Source of the DNA: Chrysiogenales bacterium
Lineage (GTDB): Bacteria; Acidobacteriota; Aminicenantia; UBA2199
Assembly (NCBI GenBank): GCA_004525465.1
Contig: SPCN01000035.1
Span: 1-13,410 of the forward strand
Direction of reading: 5' to 3'
DNA: 13,410 bases
The position numbers and the translations under genes are program-made. Below the pieces are notes generated by a model. That model was not told where the DNA came from, searched no databases, and saw nothing but the letters and a program-made list of their open reading frames with translations. Positions 1-7,240 of the stretch are shown piece after piece (the first letter of the stretch is position 1; each line of letters begins with the position of its first letter).

Positions 1-2148
1 CAGGATGTGCTTGATGCCATAGCGGTGGGCGGCGATGATCTTTTCCTTGATGCCGCCGACCGGCAGGATCTTGCCGCGCAGGGTGATCTCACCGGTCATG
101 GCGTAATCGGACCTGACCGGAATACCTGTCAGCAGGGAGAGTAGTGATACGGCCAGGGTGACGCCCGCTGATGGTCCCTCTTTGGGCACAGCGCCTTCGG
201 GGATATGAAGGTGAATGTCGTAATTTTTCAGTTCTTCGGTGTCCATCTCCAGCTCGAAAAGTTTCAGTTTGGTGTAGCTGAAAGCGGCTGACGACGACTC
301 CTTCATCACTTCACCCAAGCGGCCGGTCAGGATCAATTCCCCCTTGCCTTTCAGCATGCGGGATTCCACCACCAGGATATCACCACCGGCCGCGGTCCAG
401 GCAAGCCCTATGGCCACGCCAATTTCGTTGCTGTGGAATATCTTCTGGTTGTTGTATTTGGCGATGCCCAGGTATTTCCGCAACAAAGCCTGATCGATGA
501 TCTTGTTTCCCTTTTCCTTGCGCTTTTTGCCCGTTTCGACAATGTTGCGGGCGGTTTTTCTCATGATTATCGCAATTTCCCTTTCCAGATTGCGCACGCC
601 GGCTTCGCGCGTATATTCGTTGATGATGCTCAGCAGGACGTCATCGCTGATCTGGATTTCGTCCGGGGAAAAACCGTTTTTTTCCGCCTGCTTTTTCAGC
701 AGAAAAATCTTGGCGATCTGCAATTTCTCCCTTTCGGTATAGCCCGGGAGCTCGATAACTTCCATGCGGTCCAGCAGGGCCGGAGGAATGTTGTCGGTAA
801 AGTTGGCCGTGGTGATGAAAAAAACTTGGGACAGGTCAAGCTCCAGGTCCAGATAATGGTCGGTGAATTCAGCATTCTGCTCGGGATCGAGAGCTTCGAG
901 CAGTGCGGAAGCCGGGTCGCCGCGGAAATCCGAATTCAGTTTGTCGATCTCATCGAGCAAAAAGACCGGGTTCATGCTGGCGGCTTTTCTCAGGCCTTTT
1001 ATGATCTGACCGGGATAGGAACCGATATAGGTGCGACGGTGGCCGCGGATTTCCGCTTCATCCTTGACCCCGCCCAGCGAAACGCGGACGAATTTACGGT
1101 CCAGGGCCCGGGCGATGGATTTGGATAGGGAGCTCTTGCCCACTCCTGGTGGTCCGACAAAACAGAGGATCTCTCCTTCCGATTTCTTAACCAGCAGCCG
1201 TACGGCCAGGTAGTCCAGTATTCTCTCCTTGACCTTGCGCAGTCCGTAATGGTCCTCGTCGAGAATCTGTGCCGCCAGCCGAATATCCTTGTTTTCCTTT
1301 TTGAATTTTTTCCAAGGGATGGCCAGCAGCCAGTCCAGATAATATCGGGAAACCGTGCCTTCAGCTGAAAACGGCGGCATGGCAGCCAGGCGTTCCAACT
1401 CCTCTTCGGCCCTGATCTTGACGTACTCGGGCAATTGGGCCGCCATGATCTTTTTTCTATATTCTTCGTAATCGGTTTCCTGGCCTTCCTCGCGCTTTAG
1501 CTTGGGTTCGATGTCTCGCTGGCTTCTGAGCTGCAGGACCTCCTTTTTCAACACGTTGTAAACCCGGACGGCGCGGGCATAGGTATTCAGCTCCTCCAGC
1601 AGCGATTGTTTGATCTTCAAGGGGATGTTGATGATGGAGATAATAATGTCCGCGGCATCGGCCAACTGGCTGGGTCTCAGCCGGGTCATGATGCCTGGCA
1701 GGCGGACCCTTTTTAAATTGATATATTCTTCGAACAGGGCGATAAGGTTGCGCGAAAGTTCCAGCAGGTCCTTGCTGCTATCAGTGTGCTCCTCCAAAAT
1801 GTCCAGTCGTACAAGGTGAAAATCGCTGTTGTCGACATAATTGAGGACCTGTCCTCTTTTCAAGCCTTGAACCACGATACGGTAACTGCCGTTGTTCTGT
1901 TCAGCCGATTTTTCGATCTTGGCAATGGTGCCGATTTCGTACATTTCTTCGGGCAGTGGCGCTTCGGTGACCTGATTTTTTTGAGCGGCCAGGAATATAT
2001 AACCGCCGTAGGTGCTCAACGAAGCCTTCAGGGCGATGACCGATTTGTCGCGACCCACCAGGATCGGCACGATGACGGTGGGGAAGGCCACCAGCTCCCG
2101 CAAGGGGATCAGGGGCAGAATCAGTTCCTTGGAATTCAGGCGATCCAT
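1..2148 (-). CDS. lon: ATP-dependent protease Lon (LonA type), C-terminus cut by window edge
   Basis: Lon unfolds and degrades damaged and regulatory proteins in the cytoplasm. The frame is open from the ATG at 2148 to base 1 (716 codons); roughly the last 60-80 residues of the usual length are missing. Visible parts: LON substrate-binding domain (about residues 8-190), helical linker, AAA+ module with Walker A GPPGVGKS (332-339, K338) and Walker B LLDEID (near 396-401), and a protease domain with catalytic Ser660 in PKEGPSAG and Lys701 in GGIKEK. The start lies inside the clpX 3' end (13-base overlap, no clear Shine-Dalgarno), so translational coupling is likely. Odd: the linker is about 23 residues shorter than in E. 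coli Lon. Where that protein has its QREYYLNEQMKAIQKELGE helix, this one passes directly from residues near 205-220 to KLKREEGQETDYEEY. Walker A is consequently at 338 instead of about 362. Identity is certain; the effect of the deletion is unknown. Confidence 0.97.
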   Translation of the reverse strand, partial: MDRLNSKELILPLIPLRELVAFPTVIVPILVGRDKSVIALKASLSTYGGYIFLAAQKNQVTEAPLPEEMYEIGTIAKIEKSAEQNNGSYRIVVQGLKRGQVLNYVDNSDFHLVRLDILEEHTDSSKDLLELSRNLIALFEEYINLKRVRLPGIMTRLRPSQLADAADIIISIINIPLKIKQSLLEELNTYARAVRVYNVLKKEVLQLRSQRDIEPKLKREEGQETDYEEYRKKIMAAQLPEYVKIRAEEELERLAAMPPFSAEGTVSRYYLDWLLAIPWKKFKKENKDIRLAAQILDEDHYGLRKVKERILDYLAVRLLVKKSEGEILCFVGPPGVGKSSLSKSIARALDRKFVRVSLGGVKDEAEIRGHRRTYIGSYPGQIIKGLRKAASMNPVFLLDEIDKLNSDFRGDPASALLEALDPEQNAEFTDHYLDLELDLSQVFFITTANFTDNIPPALLDRMEVIELPGYTEREKLQIAKIFLLKKQAEKNGFSPDEIQISDDVLLSIINEYTREAGVRNLEREIAIIMRKTARNIVETGKKRKEKGNKIIDQALLRKYLGIAKYNNQKIFHSNEIGVAIGLAWTAAGGDILVVESRMLKGKGELILTGRLGEVMKESSSAAFSYTKLKLFELEMDTEELKNYDIHLHIPEGAVPKEGPSAGVTLAVSLLSLLTGIPVRSDYAMTGEITLRGKILPVGGIKEKIIAAHRYGIKHIL

Positions 2149-3350
2149 TTTTTGTCTTTGATGAAATCACCATCGATCAGCACCTTGCTGAGCTGATCTT
2201 TTTTGGATGGGATTTCGAACATGAGATCAAGCATGATCTCTTCAAAAATCGCACGCAATCCCCTGGCGCCGACGCCACGGTCGCTGGCTTGCTCGGTGAT
2301 CTTTTCCAAAGCTTCTTTGGAGAATTCCAGGTCAACTCCATCCATCTTGAAGAGGGCCTTGAACTGCTTGGTGATGGCGTCCTTTGGTTCCAGCAGGATG
2401 CGGTACAGTTGCTCTTTGTCTAGCTCATTGAGAACACCCGTCACCGAGAAACGGCCGACCAGCTCGGGGATCAGGCCGTAGCGGATCAAGTCGTCGGTTT
2501 GTACCTGTTCGCAGATGTCTGAGCGGAAATGGCGGTTCTTTTCCTTGTTGTTGCTGAAACCGATCAGGTTTTTTTTCAGTCGCCGGGTAATGATCTTTTC
2601 CAAGCCTACGAAGGCGCCGCCGGCTATGAACAATATATTCCTGGTATCGATCTTTAAAAATTCCTGATAGGGGTGCTTGCGTCCACCCAAAGGCGGGACA
2701 TTGGCCACGGTGCCCTCGACGATTTTTAGCAGCGCTTGTTGCACACCTTCACCGGAAACGTCACGGGTGATGGAGGTGTTTTCACTTTTGCGCGAGATCT
2801 TGTCCAGTTCGTCGATATAGATGATGCCCTTTTCCGTCAGTTCTTTGTTCTCGCCGGCAGCTTGATAGAGTTTCAGCAGGATATTTTCAACATCTTCGCC
2901 TACATATCCGGCTTCGGTGAGAGTGGTCGCGTCGGCCATGGCGAACGGTACATCAAGGATCTTGGCCAGGGTTTCAGCCAGCAGGGTTTTGCCGGTGCCG
3001 GTCGGTCCAATAAGCAGGACATTGCTCTTGCGGATATCGACTTTGGTCAGGTTCTGGTTGTGGCTGATCCGCTTGTAATGGTTGTAAACGGCCACGGCCA
3101 GCTTCTTTTTCGCTGAGTCCTGGGAAATAATATATTCGTCAAGCTTGCCTTTGATCTCGACCGGGGTCAACAACTTTATTTTTTTTCCGCTGATCGGGGG
3201 CTTCGGCGTTTCCCCGCCGCTGAAGATCAGGTTGTATGCGGTTTTGGTGCATTCGTCGCAGATGTATACCCCTGGGCCGGCGATCAGTTTCATGGACCGC
3301 GATTGGGGGATACCGCAAAAGCTGCACCGGGCTTCTTTTTCTTCCTTCAT
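2136..3350 (-). CDS. clpX: ATP-dependent Clp protease ATP-binding subunit ClpX
   Basis: ClpX is the hexameric AAA+ unfoldase that recognises degradation tags and feeds substrates to ClpP. The 404-residue protein is slightly shorter than the E. coli one. It has an N-terminal zinc-binding domain (C9, C12, C31, C34), Walker A GPTGTGKT (115-122), pore loop GYVG (148-151), Walker B IIYIDELDK (176-184, D180 and E181), RKH pore loop (224-226), the IGF loop that docks on ClpP (263-265) and sensor-2 GARGLR (361-366). All key elements are intact, so it should be active. The ATG at 3350 overlaps the clpP TGA as ATGA, the classic coupled arrangement, and the gene ends inside the first codons of lon. Its direct pairing with clpP supports the ClpXP assignment. 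Confidence 0.98.
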   Translation of the reverse strand: MKEEKEARCSFCGIPQSRSMKLIAGPGVYICDECTKTAYNLIFSGGETPKPPISGKKIKLLTPVEIKGKLDEYIISQDSAKKKLAVAVYNHYKRISHNQNLTKVDIRKSNVLLIGPTGTGKTLLAETLAKILDVPFAMADATTLTEAGYVGEDVENILLKLYQAAGENKELTEKGIIYIDELDKISRKSENTSITRDVSGEGVQQALLKIVEGTVANVPPLGGRKHPYQEFLKIDTRNILFIAGGAFVGLEKIITRRLKKNLIGFSNNKEKNRHFRSDICEQVQTDDLIRYGLIPELVGRFSVTGVLNELDKEQLYRILLEPKDAITKQFKALFKMDGVDLEFSKEALEKITEQASDRGVGARGLRAIFEEIMLDLMFEIPSKKDQLSKVLIDGDFIKDKKWIA

Positions 3351-3952
3351 TTGCTTCCCTTTTTTTCCTTTTTGCGATCACTGATCACCGAGTCGATGAT
3401 GCCGTATTTCAGGGCTTCATCAGGAGACATGATACAGTCCCTTTCAATATCCTGGGCGATCCTTTCGCTTTTCTGGCCGGTGTGCAGCGCCAGGATCTCG
3501 ATGGTTTTATCCTTGACTTTGCGGATCTCCTCGGCCTGGATCAAAATGTCGGTGGCCTGGCCTTCAAAACCTCCTAGAGGCTGATGGATGATGATTTTGG
3601 AGTTGGGAAGGGTGAAACGCTTTCCCTTGGTGCCGGCTGAGAGCAGAATGGCTGCCATGGAGGCCGCCTGGCCGATGCAAATGGTCACAACATCGTTCTT
3701 GATAAAACGCATGGTGTCATATATGGCCATGCCGGAACTGATCACGCCACCCGGGGAATTGATGTAGATGGACACGTCTTTCTCAGAGTCCTCGGCTTCC
3801 AGAAACAGCAGTTGGGCAATGGTGACGTTGGCTACGTTGTCATCGATGGCCGAACCGAGGAAAATGATCGAGTCCTTCAGCAGCCGGGAATAAATATCAT
3901 AAGCCCTTTCGACATTGCCTGATTGTTCGATAACCATGGGAATGAGTGGCAT
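3347..3952 (-). CDS. clpP: ATP-dependent Clp protease proteolytic subunit ClpP
   Basis: ClpP is the serine peptidase that forms the double-heptamer degradation chamber. From the ATG at 3952 the product has 201 residues, with the triad Ser98 (GQAASMAA), His123 (IHQPLGG) and Asp172 (ERDCIMSP), plus the SPGG oxyanion region near 66-69. I chose this start over the in-frame ATG at 3964 for three reasons. GAGG (3959-3962) lies 6 bases before it. MPLIPMVIEQ matches the mature N-terminus of family members. The resulting triad numbers equal those usual for this family. The upstream ATG has no Shine-Dalgarno and would overlap tig by 11 bases. Downstream, the TGA overlaps the clpX ATG. No long propeptide is present. 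Confidence 0.97.
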   Translation of the reverse strand: MPLIPMVIEQSGNVERAYDIYSRLLKDSIIFLGSAIDDNVANVTIAQLLFLEAEDSEKDVSIYINSPGGVISSGMAIYDTMRFIKNDVVTICIGQAASMAAILLSAGTKGKRFTLPNSKIIIHQPLGGFEGQATDILIQAEEIRKVKDKTIEILALHTGQKSERIAQDIERDCIMSPDEALKYGIIDSVISDRKKEKKGSK

Positions 3953-3953
3953 G

Positions 3954-5291
3954 CTATACCTCATTAATTTTTATTTTATCCCTGATGAACGCGTTGATCT
4001 TGACGTTCAGCAGGTGGTCGCGAAGTTCCGCCGCCTTTTTTTCTTCGCTGTAATATTTCCTGATCTCCTTTTCCGGCAGTGAATGGTGTTGGGAAAGGTG
4101 GGCGTATTCTTTTTCCAGATCCTGGTCGGTCACTGCGATATGGTGCTGGCGATGAACCTGTTCCAAAATCAAGGACAGACGTACAGCTTTTTCGGCTTGA
4201 GCGAACATCATCTCCTTAAACTTGGCTTTCTCTCCGTCATCCTTAAAATTCAGTGGGCGGCGGTTCTGTGTAAGTTGGCGTGCCACTTCCTGTTCCTGCA
4301 GTGAGCGTGGGACTGGAAATTGGCTTGTTTCCAGAAGTGTTTCGTAAATGCCCTCCATAATTTTTTCGTCCTTTTGATGCTCCTGGCGGTGTTGGTATTC
4401 CTCTTTCAGCTTGATTTTGAAATCTTCGACGTTTTTCATGCCCAGGGATTTAAGGAAATTGTCATCCAGTTCCGGTTTTTTTAATTCATAGATGGCTTTG
4501 ATCTCCACTTGGTGTTCTATATCCTTGCCCGCCCAGGCCTTTTTCGGCGCAGCGGCCGGGTAGGATCTCTGGATGGTGAATTTTTCTTCGCTTTTTTTTC
4601 CAAGCAACTCATCGTGCAATCCGGCGATTTCCGCTTCCTTTTCCTTGTTCATCATGAAATAGATTTCCTGGCGCGGCCATTTCCTTTTGCCGGCCTTGTC
4701 CGCAGATTGCACCAACAGCAGAACCAGGTCGTTTTCGGCGATAGCGCGGTCCTTGACCGGCAGTGATCTTTTATTGGCTTCCAGGACCTTTTCGATCTGC
4801 TTGGCTTCATCGAAAGCTTCCCCATGCAAATCGGCGGCAGCAATTCTGACTTGCAGGGTCTCCAGGTCGGGAAGCTTGATTTCCGGGAGAGTTTCTACCG
4901 CGATGTCGGCTTGAAAATCCTCGCCTTCCGGATTATCAATTTTTTCCACATACGGTTCGCTGGCCGCGGCGATCTTGTCTTTTTCAATCTGGGCAAAGGC
5001 CAGTTTGCTGACAGCCTGTTGAATAACCTCTTCTTTCAGGGCCTGTTTGTACACTTTTTTAACCACATCCACCGGGACTTTTCCCTGTCGGAAACCGGGC
5101 ATTTTTACTTTCTGGCTGTACTGCACGGCCAGGGCTTCAATCTCGCTGGCGATATCCTCCTTGCTCATGGAGATTTTAAAACGCCGGATCAGGACATTTT
5201 CATCCTTGTCCTGGACCGCTGGCTGCAAATCCCCAGTGTTATCGGCTTTGGAAACGGACTTTTTATCGGCATCCGCGTTTTTGTGATTCAT
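3954..5291 (-). CDS. tig: Trigger factor, ribosome-associated chaperone
   Basis: Trigger factor binds the ribosome exit tunnel and shields nascent chains. The 445-residue product has the ribosome-binding signature GFRQGKVP at 66-73, a central FKBP-like PPIase region (about 175-270) and a long helical, charged C-terminal SurA-like chaperone region ending at residue 445. The start is the ATG at 5291 with AGGAG at 5300-5304; a TTG at 5315 would add eight residues (MYHSGATI) that include the ribosome binding site. Odd: there is an N-terminal extension of about 23 residues, charged and low in complexity, before the part matching E. coli. The PPIase region keeps the later strands (FTIQRSYP, AGKDIEHQVEIKAI, KPELDD), but the usual FKBP core is largely unrecognisable, so isomerase activity is doubtful. 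It is the first gene of the tig-clpP-clpX-lon unit. Confidence 0.95.
   Translation of the reverse strand: MNHKNADADKKSVSKADNTGDLQPAVQDKDENVLIRRFKISMSKEDIASEIEALAVQYSQKVKMPGFRQGKVPVDVVKKVYKQALKEEVIQQAVSKLAFAQIEKDKIAAASEPYVEKIDNPEGEDFQADIAVETLPEIKLPDLETLQVRIAAADLHGEAFDEAKQIEKVLEANKRSLPVKDRAIAENDLVLLLVQSADKAGKRKWPRQEIYFMMNKEKEAEIAGLHDELLGKKSEEKFTIQRSYPAAAPKKAWAGKDIEHQVEIKAIYELKKPELDDNFLKSLGMKNVEDFKIKLKEEYQHRQEHQKDEKIMEGIYETLLETSQFPVPRSLQEQEVARQLTQNRRPLNFKDDGEKAKFKEMMFAQAEKAVRLSLILEQVHRQHHIAVTDQDLEKEYAHLSQHHSLPEKEIRKYYSEEKKAAELRDHLLNVKINAFIRDKIKINEV
3959..3962 (-). promoter_or_regulatory. Ribosome binding site deciding the clpP start
   Basis: GAGG on the minus strand stands 6 bases before the ATG at 3952 and favours it over the in-frame ATG at 3964, which has only an A/T-rich leader. 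It lies a few bases upstream of, and partly within, the tig stop region, so ribosomes finishing tig could reinitiate here. Confidence 0.6.
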
Positions 5292-5299
5292 TATGGTAG

Positions 5300-5304
5300 C
5301 TCCT
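5300..5304 (-). promoter_or_regulatory. tig: Ribosome binding site of tig
   Basis: AGGAG on the minus strand, 8 bases before the ATG at 5291. It selects this ATG over the in-frame TTG at 5315. Confidence 0.7.
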
Positions 5305-5331
5305 GAATGGTACAATGTGAGGTGTGGTCAA

Positions 5332-5360
5332 ACTTTAGCAAAAAAGCGTTCTTTTGTCAA
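5332..5360 (-). promoter_or_regulatory. Sigma70-type promoter for tig-clpP-clpX-lon
   Basis: Minus strand: a perfect -35 TTGACA (5355-5360), a 17-base spacer and -10 TAAAGT (5332-5337, 4 of 6 consensus bases). The -35 overlaps the ribF stop codon. Transcription would start near 5325, giving a leader of about 33 bases that contains the tig ribosome binding site. I saw no CIRCE-like inverted repeat beside it, so there is no visible sign of HrcA heat-shock control. Confidence 0.72.
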
Positions 5361-6256
5361 ATGCTAAGCTGGGCAATGTCCTGGCGGATCTGTTCAACCA
5401 GACCCTGGACCGAAGTGAACTCCATTTCCTCGCGGATCTTATCGATGAAAAAGAGGCGAATCCTTTTGCCGTAAATCGTACGCTGAAAACCGGGGATATG
5501 GGTTTCGATCTTCAGGGCAACCTCGCCCGCAGCATGGAACGTTGGAGCGAAACCGATATTGGTTAGCGAGACGAACTGGCGATTGCCGATCTCGACCCGG
5601 GTATGGAAAACACCGCTGGGAAGAATCTGGTTCTTGGTCGCGATGTTGATGGTCGGGAAACCCATTGTTTTCCCTCTTCCAGCCCCTCTTTCCACGATAC
5701 CGTCGATGTAATAGGGCTTTTCCAGCATGCGGTTGGCCTCGCGGATAGCTCCCGCGGCAAGTTTTTTGCGGATCAGGGAGCTGGCCACCCGGCAGCCGTC
5801 GATTTTTACTGGCGCGGATTGCATTATCTTGAAATGCGCTGTTGCCGCTTCCCGGTGCAGGTGCGCCAGGTCGCCTTCGCGGCTGCGGCCGAAGCGGAAA
5901 TCCTCGCCGATGACCAGCACCTTCATGCGCAGTGTGTCCAAGAGGAAATCCCTGACAAAATCATGGGCTGAAAGACCCACTACTGAGTTGAAATCGATGA
6001 AAAAAAGATAGTCCAGCTGCTGGCGGCTCAGGGTGTCGCGACGTTGGCGGTCGGTACTGATCAGCTGGATGGGGTGGTTAAAATAAAGGCGGGGATGAGG
6101 GTGAAAGGTGAGGACAACGGCAAGCAGTTTTTCGCAGCAAGCGGTTTGCTGCAATGTTTCGATGATCGTTTTATGGCCGGCATGAAATCCATCGAAATTG
6201 CCGATAGCCACAGCGCTGGGCCCGGAGAGTTTTTCCAGGCGGCTGCGGAATTTCAT
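5357..6256 (-). CDS. ribF: Bifunctional riboflavin kinase / FMN adenylyltransferase RibF
   Basis: RibF turns riboflavin into FMN and then FAD. The 299-residue product has both modules. The N-terminal nucleotidyltransferase carries GNFDGFHAGH (19-28, HxGH type), FHPHP (51-55), DFRFGRSREGDL (119-130) and a SSLIRKKL segment (159-166) equivalent to the ISSTRIR motif. The C-terminal riboflavin kinase domain carries GRGKTMGFPTINI (193-205), the probable catalytic Glu in LKIETHIPGF (E251) and YGKRIRLFFIDKIREE. Length is normal. The ATG at 6256 comes 3 bases after the stop of the upstream gene and has no obvious Shine-Dalgarno, so it probably depends on translation of that gene. Its 3' end carries the -35 of the tig promoter. 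Confidence 0.96.
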   Translation of the reverse strand: MKFRSRLEKLSGPSAVAIGNFDGFHAGHKTIIETLQQTACCEKLLAVVLTFHPHPRLYFNHPIQLISTDRQRRDTLSRQQLDYLFFIDFNSVVGLSAHDFVRDFLLDTLRMKVLVIGEDFRFGRSREGDLAHLHREAATAHFKIMQSAPVKIDGCRVASSLIRKKLAAGAIREANRMLEKPYYIDGIVERGAGRGKTMGFPTINIATKNQILPSGVFHTRVEIGNRQFVSLTNIGFAPTFHAAGEVALKIETHIPGFQRTIYGKRIRLFFIDKIREEMEFTSVQGLVEQIRQDIAQLSI

Positions 6257-6259
6257 TGT

Positions 6260-7240
6260 TTAGCGTGAGGGCAGAGGCGATGAAAGATTGAGGCGGTAAA
6301 GTTCTGTCTTCAGAAGCAAGTTTTTTTTGTGAAAAGGCCGCAGTGGCGTGAAAAAGGTAAGCAGCAGCAAAAGGGTCAGCAGCAGCAAGAACAATTGATT
6401 CAAGCGGCTGAGCTTGCGAACATTTTCATGTTCCAGATCTTCGGAAAACTTTTTTTCCTGGATTTCCTGGATTTCAGTTTTTTCCCTCTTTTTCATCAGC
6501 CCCTTGTTGGCGAGGTTAAAAAGATTTTTATAGATCTTGTACTCGGTAAACAAGCCCAACTCAACTATGTCTTGGACCGTGTTTTTGCCGTTGATGTACT
6601 TGAGCAGATTGACTTCGGTCTCGGTCAGATAAAGGGTGTTGCTGTCTTTGGATTGCAGATCGTCGTCGTATTCGGAGATCATTGAAATTTTTTTGTTGCC
6701 CAGAAAAACCGGTTCGAAAATGATGTCCTCGGAAGGGATGACTTTTTTAATCAGCGGCCATTCATCGAGCATCTGCACCCCTTCCATGATCAGGTTGTCC
6801 ACGGCGATGGGGCTGAGCAGGCGCAGTTCCTTGTCAACATAATCCAGCACTTTGAAATTGTATTCGCCTTTTTTCCAGTTGAACAGCGACAGCACGATCT
6901 GTGTGGCCTGGATCCTGAGTACTTCGGGAATGATTTTCTCGTCGATCATACCCATGCCGATCAGTATTTCGCCGACCTTCTGATTGGTCCTTTTCTGTAT
7001 GGACAGCGCCCTTTGCAGCATCTCTTCGCTGATGATCTCTTGCTTGACGAAGACGTTGCCCACGCGCATCTCCAGCTTCTTGGGAAAGGCGTCGATGCCG
7101 ATGATGAAGCCGTCCTCGAATATCAGGGTGATGAAGCCTTCCTGGCTATTGAAGGTCAGGATGCCGGTTTTTTTTTGCAGGGAGATCAGCTGCAGGATAT
7201 CCGGGACTTTAAACTCTCTCAGGGTCCCTTTAAAAGCCAT
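6260..7240 (-). CDS. DUF4388 (PATAN-type) protein with C-terminal membrane anchor
   Basis: This 326-residue protein begins with a typical DUF4388 pattern: GTLREFKVPDILQLISLQ, KKTGILTF and a FEDGFIIG segment (about residues 5-50). It continues with a repeated VGNVFVKQEIISEEMLQRAL / VGEILIGMGMIDEKIIPEVL unit (about 61-112), resembling the helical GspE-N-like part found with this family. Residues 210-260 look like a winged-helix-like unit (LTETEVNLLKYINGKNTVQDIV). A single hydrophobic segment near 285-300 (LFLLLLTLLLLLTFF) is followed by about 25 basic and polar residues, as in a tail-anchored cytoplasmic protein. DUF4388 domains occur in signalling proteins such as PatA; the exact role here is unknown. 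The start at 7240 overlaps the upstream gene by 11 bases and is preceded by an AGGGG-like site. Confidence 0.8.
   Translation of the reverse strand: MAFKGTLREFKVPDILQLISLQKKTGILTFNSQEGFITLIFEDGFIIGIDAFPKKLEMRVGNVFVKQEIISEEMLQRALSIQKRTNQKVGEILIGMGMIDEKIIPEVLRIQATQIVLSLFNWKKGEYNFKVLDYVDKELRLLSPIAVDNLIMEGVQMLDEWPLIKKVIPSEDIIFEPVFLGNKKISMISEYDDDLQSKDSNTLYLTETEVNLLKYINGKNTVQDIVELGLFTEYKIYKNLFNLANKGLMKKREKTEIQEIQEKKFSEDLEHENVRKLSRLNQLFLLLLTLLLLLTFFTPLRPFHKKNLLLKTELYRLNLSSPLPSR

Noticed and set aside
433..1128. 231-codon plus-strand open frame opposite lon
   Set aside because: It lies fully antisense to clearly conserved Lon coding sequence; the frame is a by-product of lon codon use and has no family features.
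3952..3964. ATG at 3964 as the clpP start
   Set aside because: It lacks a Shine-Dalgarno; the ATG at 3952 has GAGG at good spacing and gives the usual N-terminus and triad numbering.
5291..5315. TTG start at 5315 for trigger factor
   Set aside because: It has no Shine-Dalgarno, and the added residues cover the ribosome binding site of the ATG at 5291.
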